A DNA stretch of 33,977 nucleotides, from positions 1 to 33,977 of IMG/VR virus record IMGVR_UViG_3300008120_001356; one strand, given 5' to 3'. Of the stretch, positions 1-8,240 are shown piece by piece. A program made the position numbers and the translations under genes. The DNA is from a virus. Under the pieces are notes generated by a model. That model was given only the letters and a program-made list of their open reading frames with translations. It did not search any database and was not told the DNA's origin. Each line of letters opens with the position of its first letter. Position 1 is the first letter of the stretch.

Positions 1-300
1 CTTTTGAAAGACATCCCCAAAGATAAGTTCAAAGCAGCCGAGGGACTCATGCAACGCGCGGCCTTCATGCGTATCAATCTCGAGGAGCTGGAAAAGGACA
101 TCAACGAGAATGGCACGATGGAAATGTTCTCCCAGACCAAGGATGTCGAATATGAACGCGAGCGACCAGCGACCCGTATCTACAACGCAACGGTGAAAAA
201 CTATCAAGCCATCTGCCGACAGCTGTTTGACATGCTCCCTCAAGAGACTGCCAAGGTTGAAGCCGATGAACTCATGGGCTTTGTCAAAAGGGCCAAATGA
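1..300 (+). CDS. terS: Terminase small subunit, P27 family (partial, N-terminus off the left edge)
   Basis: The frame is open from base 1 and ends at the TGA at 298-300, so this is the C-terminal part of a gene that begins outside the window. The end has the P27-type layout: a helix with RPATRIYNATVKNY, then QLFDMLPQE and an acidic tail. The small subunit recognises the packaging site (cos) and hands DNA to the large subunit. It overlaps terL by four bases (ATGA). The TTG at 4 is not a credible start, because the family has about 50 more residues upstream. The HNH nuclease at the right edge is the usual gene just before it. Confidence 0.8.
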   Translation, partial: LLKDIPKDKFKAAEGLMQRAAFMRINLEELEKDINENGTMEMFSQTKDVEYERERPATRIYNATVKNYQAICRQLFDMLPQETAKVEADELMGFVKRAK

Positions 301-1940
301 ACCATATCATCGAATACTGGCAGAAAATCGAATCAGGCGAGATTCAAGCCTGTCGCAGGCTGAAACAGCAATACCAAAAGATCATAAACGAAATCAACCA
401 TCCACGTGACCCGTGGATTTTTGATATAGACAAGGCCAACCGTCCCATTGAGTTTATTGAGCGATTTTGCAAGCACTCCAAAGGCAAGTGGATTGGCAAG
501 GGAGTCACCTTAGAACTATTTCAAAAGGCCAAGATGCAAGCCGTTTACGGTTTCGTCCATAAGGACACTGGATTTCGTCGGGCTAGGGAAGTGTTCACTC
601 TCGTCGGCCGAAAGAATGGCAAATCGACAGAAAAAGCCGCCACGGGTCTCTACATGATGGTTGGCGACGGCGAGGGTGGAAGCGAGGCCTATGCCATAGC
701 CACGAAAAAAGACCAAGCCAGAATCGTGTTCAGTGAAGCGGTCAACATGGTCAGCCAGTCGCCAGCACTCTCCAAGCACGTCAAGAAGCGAAAGACGGAT
801 ATCTACTTCCCAGTGACCTTTTCAAAGTTTGAACCCTTGGCGAGCGACTCCAATAGCCTCGACGGACTAAATGTCCACAACGGCATCATGGACGAGCTAC
901 ATGCCATCAAGGATAGAAACCTTTACGACGTGGTCAAGCAAGCCATGTCAGCAAGGGAGCAACCTTTACTGGACATGATCACCACGGCGGGCTTTGTTCG
1001 CGAATGCATCTTTGACTCCATTTACGACTACGCCTGCAAAGTCTTAGACGGTGCGATCGAGGATGAACGGTTTATGAGTTTCATCTACGAACTCGATGAA
1101 CGCTCCGAGTGGACTGATTTTCGAATGTGGGAGAAAGCCAACCCGGGACTCGGGACGATTAAGTCATACGAGGAACTTGCGGCCAATGTGGAAAGGGCAA
1201 AGAATGACCCTGACTTTTTGCCCACGGTGCTGACCAAGGACTTCAACGTCCGTGACACCGTCGCAGGGACATGGTTAACCTTCGACGCCATCAACAACGA
1301 GGAGACCTTTGACATAGAGGAGCTACGCAACACCTACGCCATCGGGGGCGTGGACTTGTCGGCGACCACAGATCTGACGTGTGCCAGTCTAATCGTCATG
1401 AAGCCGAACGACGAGAAGAAATATGTCATCCAGCAATATTTCCTTCCCTCCGAACTCTTGGAGCAGAGGGTCATCGAGGATAAAATCCCTTACGACAAAT
1501 GGCGTGACAGGGGTCTCCTGACTCTTTCACAAGGCAACAAGGTCAACTATAGCGATGTGACGGACTGGTTCCTGAGGATGCTCAACGACTACCACATCCA
1601 TCCTCTTTACATCGGTTACGACCCGTGGAACTCGTCGTACTGGGTGGACGAAATGAAGTCGCGGGGATTCAGCATGATGGAGGTCAGGCAAGGGGTCAAG
1701 AGTATGAGCCAACCGATGAAAGAGCTTGGAGCTGACCTGATGGCCAAGAAGATAAACTACAACAACAACCCGATACTCAAATGGAACCTTACGAACGTCT
1801 CCGTCAAACGAGACGAGAATGACAATATCCGCCCAGTCAAGGGACAGAACCAAAGGCAGAGAATCGACGGGGCTGTCTCTTTGACTATCGCCTATGTGGT
1901 GCTGTTTGAAAAAATGGGCGACTATCAAGCTTTGATATAG
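297..1940 (+). CDS. terL: Terminase large subunit
   Basis: ATP-driven packaging motor and nuclease that cuts and pumps phage DNA into the prohead. The 547-residue protein has normal length. A Walker A motif GRKNGKS lies at residues 104-110, a Walker B NGIMDE at 195-200, and the nuclease half begins with GGVDLSATTD around residue 350, where Asp353 is the expected metal ligand. A further conserved Asp lies in RIDGAVSL near the C-terminus. It belongs to the HK97-like Terminase_1 group, which usually makes cohesive ends together with an HNH protein. The start is translationally coupled to terS through ATGA. The gene looks intact. Confidence 0.95.
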   Translation: MNHIIEYWQKIESGEIQACRRLKQQYQKIINEINHPRDPWIFDIDKANRPIEFIERFCKHSKGKWIGKGVTLELFQKAKMQAVYGFVHKDTGFRRAREVFTLVGRKNGKSTEKAATGLYMMVGDGEGGSEAYAIATKKDQARIVFSEAVNMVSQSPALSKHVKKRKTDIYFPVTFSKFEPLASDSNSLDGLNVHNGIMDELHAIKDRNLYDVVKQAMSAREQPLLDMITTAGFVRECIFDSIYDYACKVLDGAIEDERFMSFIYELDERSEWTDFRMWEKANPGLGTIKSYEELAANVERAKNDPDFLPTVLTKDFNVRDTVAGTWLTFDAINNEETFDIEELRNTYAIGGVDLSATTDLTCASLIVMKPNDEKKYVIQQYFLPSELLEQRVIEDKIPYDKWRDRGLLTLSQGNKVNYSDVTDWFLRMLNDYHIHPLYIGYDPWNSSYWVDEMKSRGFSMMEVRQGVKSMSQPMKELGADLMAKKINYNNNPILKWNLTNVSVKRDENDNIRPVKGQNQRQRIDGAVSLTIAYVVLFEKMGDYQALI

Positions 1941-1951
1941 GAGGTGATGAC

Positions 1952-3172
1952 TTGGAGAAAAGGTCCTTATACCAAATCATCTTTGGCCAAAAGCAACAAA
2001 CGCAAAAAAACACATTCACCCAACTCAAAATGCTCCAAGGCTACCAGCCGACCTTCTCCACATGGTCAGGTTCCGCCTACGACTCCGACGTGGTGAGGGC
2101 TTGCGTGGATGCCATCGCGAGGCACGCAGCCAAGCTGAGACCCAAGCACATCAGAAGGATGAACGGGGAGATTCAGGCGGTCAACTCGACGACAGTGAGG
2201 CTCTTGCAGACGTCTCCAAACCCTTATATGAGTGCTTATGACTTTTTTTACAAGTTAGTGAGCCTCCTCATGGTCAAAAATAACGCTTTCGTGTACGTCG
2301 ACTACGACCCGATGGGCAACCCGAAGGCCTTTTATCCCATCGACTACTCACAAGTGGAGTTCCTGGAGCCAAGGACGGGCAAACCCGAGATTATCGCCAA
2401 GTTTCAATTTAACTCGGGTCAAACGTATGTTCTACCCTATACGGAACTCATCCATCTGAGGCGATTCTACTTTGACAATGACCTTTTCGGCTCATCCAAC
2501 GACAAGGCCATCACTCCGACGCTGGAACTCATCCAGACGTCGAATGAGGGCATCATCAACGCGGTCAAGCAGAGTGCGTTTCTAAGGGGCTTACTGAAAT
2601 ACACGAACATCCTGAAGGCTGAAGATATGAAAGCGGCCAAGGATAAGTTCGTCGAGGACTATCTAACAGTCACCAATCAAGGCGGGATCGCGGCGATTGA
2701 CAACAAGGCTGACTATGTGGAACTCAAAAACGAACCGAAAATGGTGGACGCGAAGCAAATGGAGCTTATTGACTCAAAAGTCTACCGATTCTTTGGAGTA
2801 AACGAAAAAATCGTCAAGTCAAATTTCTCGGAGGAGGAATTTGGCTCTTTTTATGAGTCTGTCATCGAGCCTTTAGCCATCCAGATGAGCTTAGCCTTCA
2901 CCAATCAACTTTTCTCAAATCGTGAACAAGGTTTCGGGAACGAAATCATCTTCGAGGGCAACAGATTACAGTACGCAAGCAACCAAACCAAACTTCAATT
3001 CTTAGCCATGGTGGACAGGGGAGCCATGACACCGAATGAATGGCGAGAAATCTTTAATTGGGCGCCCGTGGAAGGTGGAGACCAACCCGTGAGACGCCTA
3101 GACACAGCCACTATAGGAGGTGAGCCAAATGGACAAGGAACGACGCCTAACAATGGAGATCAGGTCACTTGA
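1952..3172 (+). CDS. Portal protein, HK97 family
   Basis: Forms the dodecameric ring at the head vertex through which DNA enters and leaves. The 406 residues match the family length and show its usual order: N-terminal SGSAYDSDVVRACVDAIA, a central DYSQVEFLEP/LIHLRRFYFDND region, and a C-terminal stem with FGVNEKIVKSNFSEEEFGSFYE. The start is TTG at 1952, eight bases after a perfect AGGAGGTGATGA ribosome site. The C-terminal tail is low complexity (GGEPNGQGTTPNNGDQ) and overlaps the start of the protease gene. Confidence 0.93.
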   Translation: MEKRSLYQIIFGQKQQTQKNTFTQLKMLQGYQPTFSTWSGSAYDSDVVRACVDAIARHAAKLRPKHIRRMNGEIQAVNSTTVRLLQTSPNPYMSAYDFFYKLVSLLMVKNNAFVYVDYDPMGNPKAFYPIDYSQVEFLEPRTGKPEIIAKFQFNSGQTYVLPYTELIHLRRFYFDNDLFGSSNDKAITPTLELIQTSNEGIINAVKQSAFLRGLLKYTNILKAEDMKAAKDKFVEDYLTVTNQGGIAAIDNKADYVELKNEPKMVDAKQMELIDSKVYRFFGVNEKIVKSNFSEEEFGSFYESVIEPLAIQMSLAFTNQLFSNREQGFGNEIIFEGNRLQYASNQTKLQFLAMVDRGAMTPNEWREIFNWAPVEGGDQPVRRLDTATIGGEPNGQGTTPNNGDQVT

Positions 3173-3707
3173 CATCGAGGATGAGCAGATGATTGTGGAG
3201 GGGTACGCACTGAAATTCGACTCTCCCACCGTCCTTTATGAGATTGACGGGGTGCAATATTCGGAGGTCATCGAGCGGGGAGCGTTGGACAACGCTGATC
3301 TGACAGACGTGCCGTTTAAATACAATCACTCTGATCACGTCATGATCATGGCGAGGACTAGAAGCAAGACTTTGAGACTCGTGCCAGATGACCAAGGGTT
3401 ATTTATCCAAGCGAATCTAGCCAAAACGACCGCAGGCAAGGACTTATATGAACTTATTAAAAGGGGAGACATCGACAAGATGTCTTTTGCTTTTACTGTG
3501 GCGGAAGACGGGTACGACAAGCAAACCCACACCCGCAAAATCAGGGGAATCAAAAAACTTTGGGATGTCGCGGCGGTTGAAACCCCCGCATACGATACCA
3601 CTTCTATTTCTGCAAGGAGTTTCTTTGAGGTGGAGGCCGAAAAGGAACGCAAAGCATCGGAGGATGCCCAATTGCGACGGAAGTTGCTTTTGAAAACTTA
3701 TTTCTAG
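3129..3707 (+). CDS. Prohead protease, HK97 family (S78/U35)
   Basis: Serine protease that matures the prohead by trimming the capsid scaffold domain. Family landmarks are RGALDNADLTDVPFKYNHS with the catalytic His67, then KMSFAF with nucleophile Ser119, and the ETPAYDTTSISAR strand near the end. The ATG at 3129 is preferred over the upstream in-frame start because GGAGGTGAG lies just before it. The gene overlaps the portal tail by 44 bases, and the capsid gene follows after 10 bases. Length (192 residues) is normal. Confidence 0.92.
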   Translation: MDKERRLTMEIRSLDIEDEQMIVEGYALKFDSPTVLYEIDGVQYSEVIERGALDNADLTDVPFKYNHSDHVMIMARTRSKTLRLVPDDQGLFIQANLAKTTAGKDLYELIKRGDIDKMSFAFTVAEDGYDKQTHTRKIRGIKKLWDVAAVETPAYDTTSISARSFFEVEAEKERKASEDAQLRRKLLLKTYF

Positions 3708-3717
3708 GAGGTACGAC

Positions 3718-4848
3718 ATGACGATCGAGCAAATCAAATCGAGAAAACTAGAAATCCGCTCACTTTTAGAGCAAGACGACGCGGATTTGACTGCACTTGA
3801 AGTGGAGCTTCGCGACCTTGAAGCTCAAGAGGAGAAAATCCAGAAGCGTGCGGCTTTGATTAGCGCGGTGGCTTCGGGAGAAGTGGAAACACGCAAAATT
3901 GACAAACCAGGAGATGACATTATGGACAAAGACATGGAAATTCGCAAAGCTTCTGAGCAACGCGGACGCGAGCTAATCGAAAAGCGTTCGGTGACTCTCT
4001 CGAACAACGTGATTCTGCCACGCTACGACGCACCAGACCTGAAGCCTACTTTCAACGAAGTTTCGACTTTGCTTGACCGTGTAGGCGTGAGAGTGTTACT
4101 TGGTGGCGAAACTTTCCGCCAGCCGTACATCACAGGCTATGGCGAAGGCGGCTACACAGCTGAGGAAGCCAACTACACGACTGCTGAGCCTACGTTCAAT
4201 TATGCGACGATTAATAAAGCCAAAATCACCGCCTACGCAGAGGACACTGAGGAAGTCATCAAGTTACCTCTAGCCAACTACGACGCGGAAGTCGTAAATG
4301 GCATCACAATCGCCCTTAGAAAGAGAATCACTCGCCAGATCTTGATCGGCGCGGGAACAACTAACACATTCACAGGGATTTTCTCGGCCAACGCCACAGC
4401 AATCGACGCGGCAACTGACATCTCCGTCACTGACATCGACGAGACGACTCTTGATGAGATCATCTACTCCTACGGTGGCACTGAGGATGTCGAGGGGACT
4501 GCGGTGCTTATCCTCAACAAGCTCGATCTCAAAAAGTTTGCGACTCTCCGCACAAACGACGGCGAGAAAATCTACAACGTCACCAACAACGGAAACACTG
4601 GCACGATCGACGGGGTACCTTACATCATCAACAGTGAGTGCAAGGCGACTGCGACCGCAACAACTGGTCAATATCTCATGGCTTACGGTTCGCTTTCCAA
4701 CTACACCATGACAGTTTTCTCGCCTATCACAGTCGAGCGCTCCATGGACTATCAATTCAAAAATGGCAACATCGCTCACCGCGGGTCCATCTTCGCAGGC
4801 GGCAACGTGACGGCGAAAAACGGCTTCTTAAGAGTAAAACGAGCTTAA
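3718..4848 (+). CDS. Major capsid protein, HK97 fold
   Basis: Main head shell protein of 376 residues. The first 100 or so residues are highly charged and helical, the expected scaffold (delta) domain that the upstream protease removes. The mature part begins near residue 90-100 and contains E-loop and P-domain sequence such as LLGGETFRQPYITGYGEGGY and AYAEDTEEVIKLPLANYDAEVVNGI, ending in VERSMDYQFKNGNIAHRG. AGGAGG sits just before the ATG. A strong terminator follows directly, as expected for the most highly expressed head gene. Confidence 0.94.
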   Translation: MTIEQIKSRKLEIRSLLEQDDADLTALEVELRDLEAQEEKIQKRAALISAVASGEVETRKIDKPGDDIMDKDMEIRKASEQRGRELIEKRSVTLSNNVILPRYDAPDLKPTFNEVSTLLDRVGVRVLLGGETFRQPYITGYGEGGYTAEEANYTTAEPTFNYATINKAKITAYAEDTEEVIKLPLANYDAEVVNGITIALRKRITRQILIGAGTTNTFTGIFSANATAIDAATDISVTDIDETTLDEIIYSYGGTEDVEGTAVLILNKLDLKKFATLRTNDGEKIYNVTNNGNTGTIDGVPYIINSECKATATATTGQYLMAYGSLSNYTMTVFSPITVERSMDYQFKNGNIAHRGSIFAGGNVTAKNGFLRVKRA

Positions 4849-4852
4849 TTCA

Positions 4853-4876
4853 GGGGAGCTTCGGCTCCCTATTTTT
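4853..4876 (+). terminator. Rho-independent terminator after the capsid gene
   Basis: A six-pair stem GGGAGC/GCTCCC with the very stable loop TTCG is followed by TATTTTT. It lies between the capsid stop and the next ribosome site. It probably makes partial termination, so that capsid message exceeds that of the genes downstream. Confidence 0.85.
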
Positions 4877-4889
4877 ATGGAGGTGGCAT

Positions 4890-5439
4890 ATGGTCAGAAT
4901 CGGCATCAATCCGAAAAATACAAATCTCAAAACTGACGGTCTCTCTGACGTTGATCGCGGCTACATCGCTCACATCGAAGTCCCTGCGGCGGCGGCAGTT
5001 GTCGCCAACACCACGGCAGTCCTTGCGGCCGTCACATCGACAGCTTTGACGCAAGTCATCACCACAGGCATCACAAACCCTGCCTACGCTCGCAACATCA
5101 CCGCCACAGCAGGCGGCACAGCTGCTGACATCAAAGCTGCCAGCGTTCACTGTGGACACCGCGGGGACTGTCGCAGGAACCAAAGCATTCCGCACCGTGA
5201 CTAAAGTGACTATCCCAGCCCATGACGGCACAGGAGCGACGACAGCGATAGGCTTCGGCGAAGTCCTTGGAATCCCTTATAAACTCGCTCACAACAGTGT
5301 TTTGTTGGCTTATCACAACAACGCTCGCGAGGGGACTCTGCCAACAGTGGCAACATCGGCAACCGTACTCGAGAGCAACACGTTTGACCTTAACACAGCT
5401 TTAAATGGGTCGAAGGTAGACGTCTACCTGGTGGTTTAG
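4890..5439 (+). pseudogene. Head fibre/decoration-type structural protein, broken by an out-of-frame internal deletion
   Basis: After AGGTGGC, the ATG at 4890 opens a frame that reads a typical HK97-phage head protein through YARNITATAGGTA..DIKA, up to about 5136. From 5137 the family sequence continues in the +1 frame (LPAFTVDTAGTVAGTKAF and on to NGSKVDVYLVV, stop at 5437). In relatives I recall, about 18-20 residues lie between DIKA and LPAF, so a segment of length 3n+2 seems lost. As written, frame 1 runs into unrelated residues and stops at 5204. The downstream half has no good start of its own. Either the gene is dead or the sequence has an assembly error here. Confidence 0.75.
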
Positions 5440-5940
5440 ATGGCTTTTATCGACGATGTCAAAAAAGTCTTAAGAATCTCCTCCTCGGCCTTTGACACGG
5501 AGATTAACGATCTCATCTCAGCTGCCCAAGAGGACTTGAAAATATTTTCCATCGTACCCGAAAAGGTCGTGGACACTGACCCACTTGTGAGGAACGCCAT
5601 TATTACGTACGTCAAAGCTCAATTTGGCTGGGACAACCCTGACTCCGAGAAACTGATGGCATCCTACGCCTCACAGAAGTCGGCTCTCGCTCTAGTCAGA
5701 AAATACAACGGGTACACCATCACCTTTTCAGTGACGTCATCGGGCGCGCTCGCGGATGCGACAGTGGAGTTTCAGGGGCAAAAGAAAATCACCAACGCTA
5801 GTGGTCAAGCGGTGTTCCTCGGGGTGCAACCTAATCAGAATCAGAAGTATGTCGTCACCAAAGAAAACTACACCACGGTCAACGGTGAGGTTGATGTGTC
5901 TGTGGATGCAACCGTCAACGTGGCGATGGTGGTGAGCTGA
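5440..5940 (+). CDS. Head-tail connector (gp6-like) with a C-terminal Ig/CarboxypepD-like domain
   Basis: Residues 1-90 match the DNA-packaging/gp6-like connector that forms the neck ring under the portal: FIDDVKKVLRISSSAFDTEINDLISAAQEDL, then the helix VRNAIITYVKAQFGW. From about residue 95 a separate beta-rich domain follows (ADATVEFQGQKKITNASGQAVFLGVQ, ending VNVAMVVS), of the regulatory-like beta-sandwich type. The fusion is unusual because connectors are normally about 95-100 residues; the extra domain would stick out from the neck. The start abuts the upstream stop, and the next gene overlaps by one base. Confidence 0.8.
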   Translation: MAFIDDVKKVLRISSSAFDTEINDLISAAQEDLKIFSIVPEKVVDTDPLVRNAIITYVKAQFGWDNPDSEKLMASYASQKSALALVRKYNGYTITFSVTSSGALADATVEFQGQKKITNASGQAVFLGVQPNQNQKYVVTKENYTTVNGEVDVSVDATVNVAMVVS

Positions 5941-6191
5941 TGCTGTGGCGAGACGTTGTAGACCTGATCACCACTGTCCAGACACAGAACTCGTTCGGGG
6001 AATACGTGGATGGCACTCCTGCTAAGAGAACTGTGTTCGCGAACAAAAAATCCATTCGCCAAAGTGAGTTTTACCAAGCTCATGCCCAAGGGATTCGTCC
6101 TGAGGTCATGTTTGTGGTCCGCTCCATTGACTACGCTGACGAAACTAGCTTCAAAGAGCCATCAAAGAGCTGGGCAAGGCTCCTGGTGTGA
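5940..6191 (+). pseudogene. Head-closure/head-tail adaptor protein, C-terminus lost
   Basis: The 83-residue frame starts as a normal head-closure protein (MLWRDVVDLITTV, ANKKSIRQSEFYQA, PEVMFVVRSIDYADETSF). After Phe71 (base 6152) the family sequence stops and out-of-frame residues read from the next gene's N-terminus follow to the TGA at 6189-6191. Relatives have about 30-40 more residues ending in a short beta hairpin. The junction near 6153-6158 therefore joins the middle of this gene to the inside of the gp10-like gene. The last codon plus stop (GTGA) overlaps the GTG that could start the next frame. Confidence 0.65.
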
Positions 6192-6547
6192 CTCCTGCCG
6201 CACGAAAAGGGATGACCATCGCCTATCGCTCAGCGAAAACGAAAGCCCCAGAGGACACAGGAGATCTGAAGAAAGGCATCATCCTCAAAAAAGAGAGAAG
6301 CCGACGAGGCAAAGCGGTCTTTCAGGTCACGATGGACTCCAGCATGAACGACATCTTTGTAAAAATCTCCAAAGACGGCAAACGGAGCTACTACCCCGCG
6401 GCACAGGAATACGGCTACATCACACGCGATGGCGACTACATGCCAGGGGCTTATTTTATGCGGGATTCTTTGCAACAGAATCAATCGAAAATCGAGAAAA
6501 CGATTATTGACTCGATGTTGAAATCCATTGATAAGGCACTGAGGTGA
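6188..6547 (+). CDS. HK97 gp10-like head-tail/tail completion protein, native start missing
   Basis: The family match (VTPAARKGMTIAYRSAKTKAPEDTGDLKKG, then QEYGYITRDGDYMPGAYFMRDSL) extends upstream of GTG 6188 in the same frame as AIKELGKAPG back to about 6158, but no start codon exists there before the TAG at 6146. The first 10-15 family residues and the ribosome site are thus absent, consistent with a deletion that also removed the end of the preceding gene. If anything is made it would begin at GTG 6188 by coupling to the upstream stop (GTGA). Relatives act at the neck-tail joint. Confidence 0.7.
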   Translation: MTPAARKGMTIAYRSAKTKAPEDTGDLKKGIILKKERSRRGKAVFQVTMDSSMNDIFVKISKDGKRSYYPAAQEYGYITRDGDYMPGAYFMRDSLQQNQSKIEKTIIDSMLKSIDKALR

Positions 6548-6551
6548 GTCC

Positions 6552-6944
6552 ATGACATTTGAAGAAGCACTTCGATCAGAGGTGAGTTCAGTATCTGGAC
6601 TCGCCTCTAAAGTTTTTCCCTTACTCGCACGGAGTCAAAATCAATCTCTCCTCGCGGCTCCCTATGTGGCTTACGTCTCAACGGAGGGTCTGCAGGAAAA
6701 GTCCCTGGAGGGCTATGACGCATCAAAGAGAGTCTCGTGCGAAATCCACGTGGTGCAGACGAGTTACACAACGATGAAATCCCTCACCAAGCTCGTGATG
6801 GCGAAGATTCTGACGTTTCAAAGCCGCGTCATCGGCACAGGTGGACCCTACATCCAGAACGTGACTTATCAGGAACCCGTGGAGCTTTACGACGACGAAC
6901 CGAAACTTTATCGGTGCGTCATCCAATACGAATTTTACTTTTAG
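6552..6944 (+). CDS. Tail completion protein (DUF3168/gp8-like)
   Basis: A 130-residue protein in the position where siphoviruses encode the tail-terminator/completion ring that caps the tail tube next to the neck. It has the family arrangement: N-terminal helix TFEEALRSEVSSV, strand APYVAYVSTEG, central helix TMKSLTKLVMAKIL and C-terminal LYRCVIQYEFYF. The start ATG follows GAGGTGAG. The gene seems complete and is closely packed between gp10-like and the tail tube gene. Confidence 0.7.
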   Translation: MTFEEALRSEVSSVSGLASKVFPLLARSQNQSLLAAPYVAYVSTEGLQEKSLEGYDASKRVSCEIHVVQTSYTTMKSLTKLVMAKILTFQSRVIGTGGPYIQNVTYQEPVELYDDEPKLYRCVIQYEFYF

Positions 6945-6955
6945 GAGGTACAAAA

Positions 6956-7666
6956 ATGGCGAAGCACGCATTCGGCACGCGTCTAAAAATCGGTGCCAAT
7001 CACATCGCAGGTCTCACGTCAGTCTCGGGCATTGACCTGACAGCCGACACGATCGACGTCACGACTTTGGAGTCTGCTGACACGTACCGCGAGTTTATTC
7101 AAGGCATGCGAGACGGCGGCGAAGTTTCCGTTTCAGGATTCTTCGAGCCAAGCGACACCAATGGCCAAAATCAAATTTTCACTCTATTCAACTCTGGAGC
7201 GGTTACGGCCTTTTCTATCCTCTTCCCTTCGACTTTGGGAGCGGAGTGGACGTTTAGCGGCATCGTGACGCAAGCCACGACAAACGCAGAAATGGAAGAA
7301 GCGGCAACGTTCGAGGCGACGATCAAAGTCACTGGGAAACCATCCCTTGGCCTCACGGCTTCCGCTGGTCTCTCGGCTCTCTCCCTCACAGGTGCAGGTG
7401 GGTCATTGTCGCCAACGTTCTCAGCATCCGTGTTCTACTACACCTACGGGGGCGTCTCGGCGACATCGGTCACGGTCACCGCAACAGCGGCATCGCACAC
7501 GATTCAACTTTATGTGGACGGGGTGTTTTCGCAGAATCTCACGACAGCGGTCGCATCGAACGCAATCAGCTTGACGCTGAACGTGGGCAAAAAGTTGACC
7601 ATTGTCGCGTTTGAGGCAGGCAAGACGTCAAAAACTACGGAAATCATTGTAGTGAAGACGAGTTAA
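6956..7666 (+). CDS. Major tail (tube) protein with C-terminal cadherin-like/Ig-type domain
   Basis: Residues 1-145 are a typical tube protein: AFGTRLKIGANHIAGLTSVSGIDL, DVTTLESADTYREFIQGMRDGGEVSVSGFF, ending ATFEATIKVTGKPS. From about 150 to 236 a beta-sandwich extension follows, starting LSALSLTGAGGSLSPTFSASVFYYTY, which resembles the cadherin-like beta-sandwich found on the surfaces of Firmicutes phages. Many copies of the tube protein would give a tail studded with this domain. AGGAGG precedes the ATG at 6956. A terminator follows, in keeping with a need for high expression. Confidence 0.88.
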   Translation: MAKHAFGTRLKIGANHIAGLTSVSGIDLTADTIDVTTLESADTYREFIQGMRDGGEVSVSGFFEPSDTNGQNQIFTLFNSGAVTAFSILFPSTLGAEWTFSGIVTQATTNAEMEEAATFEATIKVTGKPSLGLTASAGLSALSLTGAGGSLSPTFSASVFYYTYGGVSATSVTVTATAASHTIQLYVDGVFSQNLTTAVASNAISLTLNVGKKLTIVAFEAGKTSKTTEIIVVKTS

Positions 7667-7671
7667 CACGG

Positions 7672-7700
7672 AGCCAGAGGCAACTCTGGCTTTTATTTTT
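7672..7700 (+). terminator. Rho-independent terminator after the tail tube gene
   Basis: An eight-pair perfect stem AGCCAGAG/CTCTGGCT with loop GCAA is followed by TTTATTTTT. It parallels the terminator after the capsid gene and would lower expression of the tail chaperone and tape measure relative to the tube. Confidence 0.88.
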
Positions 7701-7711
7701 AGGGAGGGACT

Positions 7712-7952
7712 ATGTACACACCAATCGAATTGGACAAAATTAGAAATCTACGCTACGGGATGAAAGCCATCTCGCAGTTTGAGAAAATTTTAGGCAAGAA
7801 CCTCGCCAAAATCGACATGGAGAATCTCACCATGGAGGAGCAAACATTCTGACATCCAGACGGCACTAGAAACCATGGGCAAGGCATTTGAGGCGGCATT
7901 CGGCAAAAAGGAAAAAAACGCACAGAGGGTAGCGAGTTCGGAATCGAAATAG
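7712..7952 (+). pseudogene. Tail assembly chaperone G, broken by an out-of-frame internal deletion
   Basis: The ATG at 7712 follows AGGGAGGG and reads ELDKIRNLRYGMKAISQFEKILGKN...ENLTMEEQTF, then hits TGA at 7850. From 7851, one frame over, the family C-terminal helix continues (DIQTALETMGKAFEAAFGKK) to the slippery site and TAG at 7950-7952. Relatives have about 25-30 residues between these parts, so the gap is a deletion of length 3n+2. As sequenced, ribosomes starting at 7712 never reach the frameshift site, so neither G nor GT could be made. Confidence 0.75.
7913..7919 (+). promoter_or_regulatory. Programmed -1 frameshift site, slippery heptamer A AAA AAC
   Basis: In the frame of the G protein the codons are GAA AAA AAC. 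Slipping back one base re-pairs both tRNAs on AAA AAA, and reading resumes with CGC at 7919. The -1 frame then stays open for 103 codons with family-like sequence. Position (last codons of G) and heptamer are those of the classical G/GT tail chaperone frameshift in long-tailed phages. Confidence 0.85.
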
Positions 7953-8230
7953 CGCTTCGGACTGCTGCCCAAATTGGCTTATCAATATTAGAGTTTTGGA
8001 GCATTACACCGTTTGAGTTTTCTTGTCTAGTTGAGGCATACGTCGAACGAGAGAAAAAGCATCATGACGACTTGGTGACGCAGTCATATTTGACGGCCTA
8101 TTTTCACAGAGTCAAAAAGATGCCCAAGCTCCAGACGATGCTACTCCAAAAACCCAAGGAACAATCTCCAGAGGAGATGCTACAGAAAATCAAAGCCCTC
8201 AATGCCCAAATGGGCGGGGACGTATATTAG
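7919..8230 (+). CDS. Tail assembly chaperone T region (made as G-T fusion by -1 frameshift)
   Basis: The 103 codons after the slip read RTEGSEFGIEIALRTAAQIG, then EFWSITPFEFSCLVEAYVERE and DDLVTQSYLTAYFHRVKK, ending MGGDVY and TAG at 8228-8230. This is the standard second frame of the tail chaperone pair, which coats the tape measure during tail assembly. There is no start codon or ribosome site of its own at the beginning, so it depends on the frameshift. The sequence itself is well preserved, unlike the G half. The tape measure starts 10 bases later. Confidence 0.82.
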   Translation, partial: RTEGSEFGIEIALRTAAQIGLSILEFWSITPFEFSCLVEAYVEREKKHHDDLVTQSYLTAYFHRVKKMPKLQTMLLQKPKEQSPEEMLQKIKALNAQMGGDVY

Positions 8231-8240
8231 GGGGTGAAAC

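Noticed and set aside
4270-4779. A 169-codon minus-strand frame inside the capsid gene
   Set aside because: It is fully inside a strong capsid match, has no start signals, and the composition is typical of an antisense shadow.
6010-6510. A 166-codon plus-strand frame across the head-closure and gp10-like genes
   Set aside because: The residues are Arg/His-rich and unlike any virion protein. The family matches are in the other two frames.
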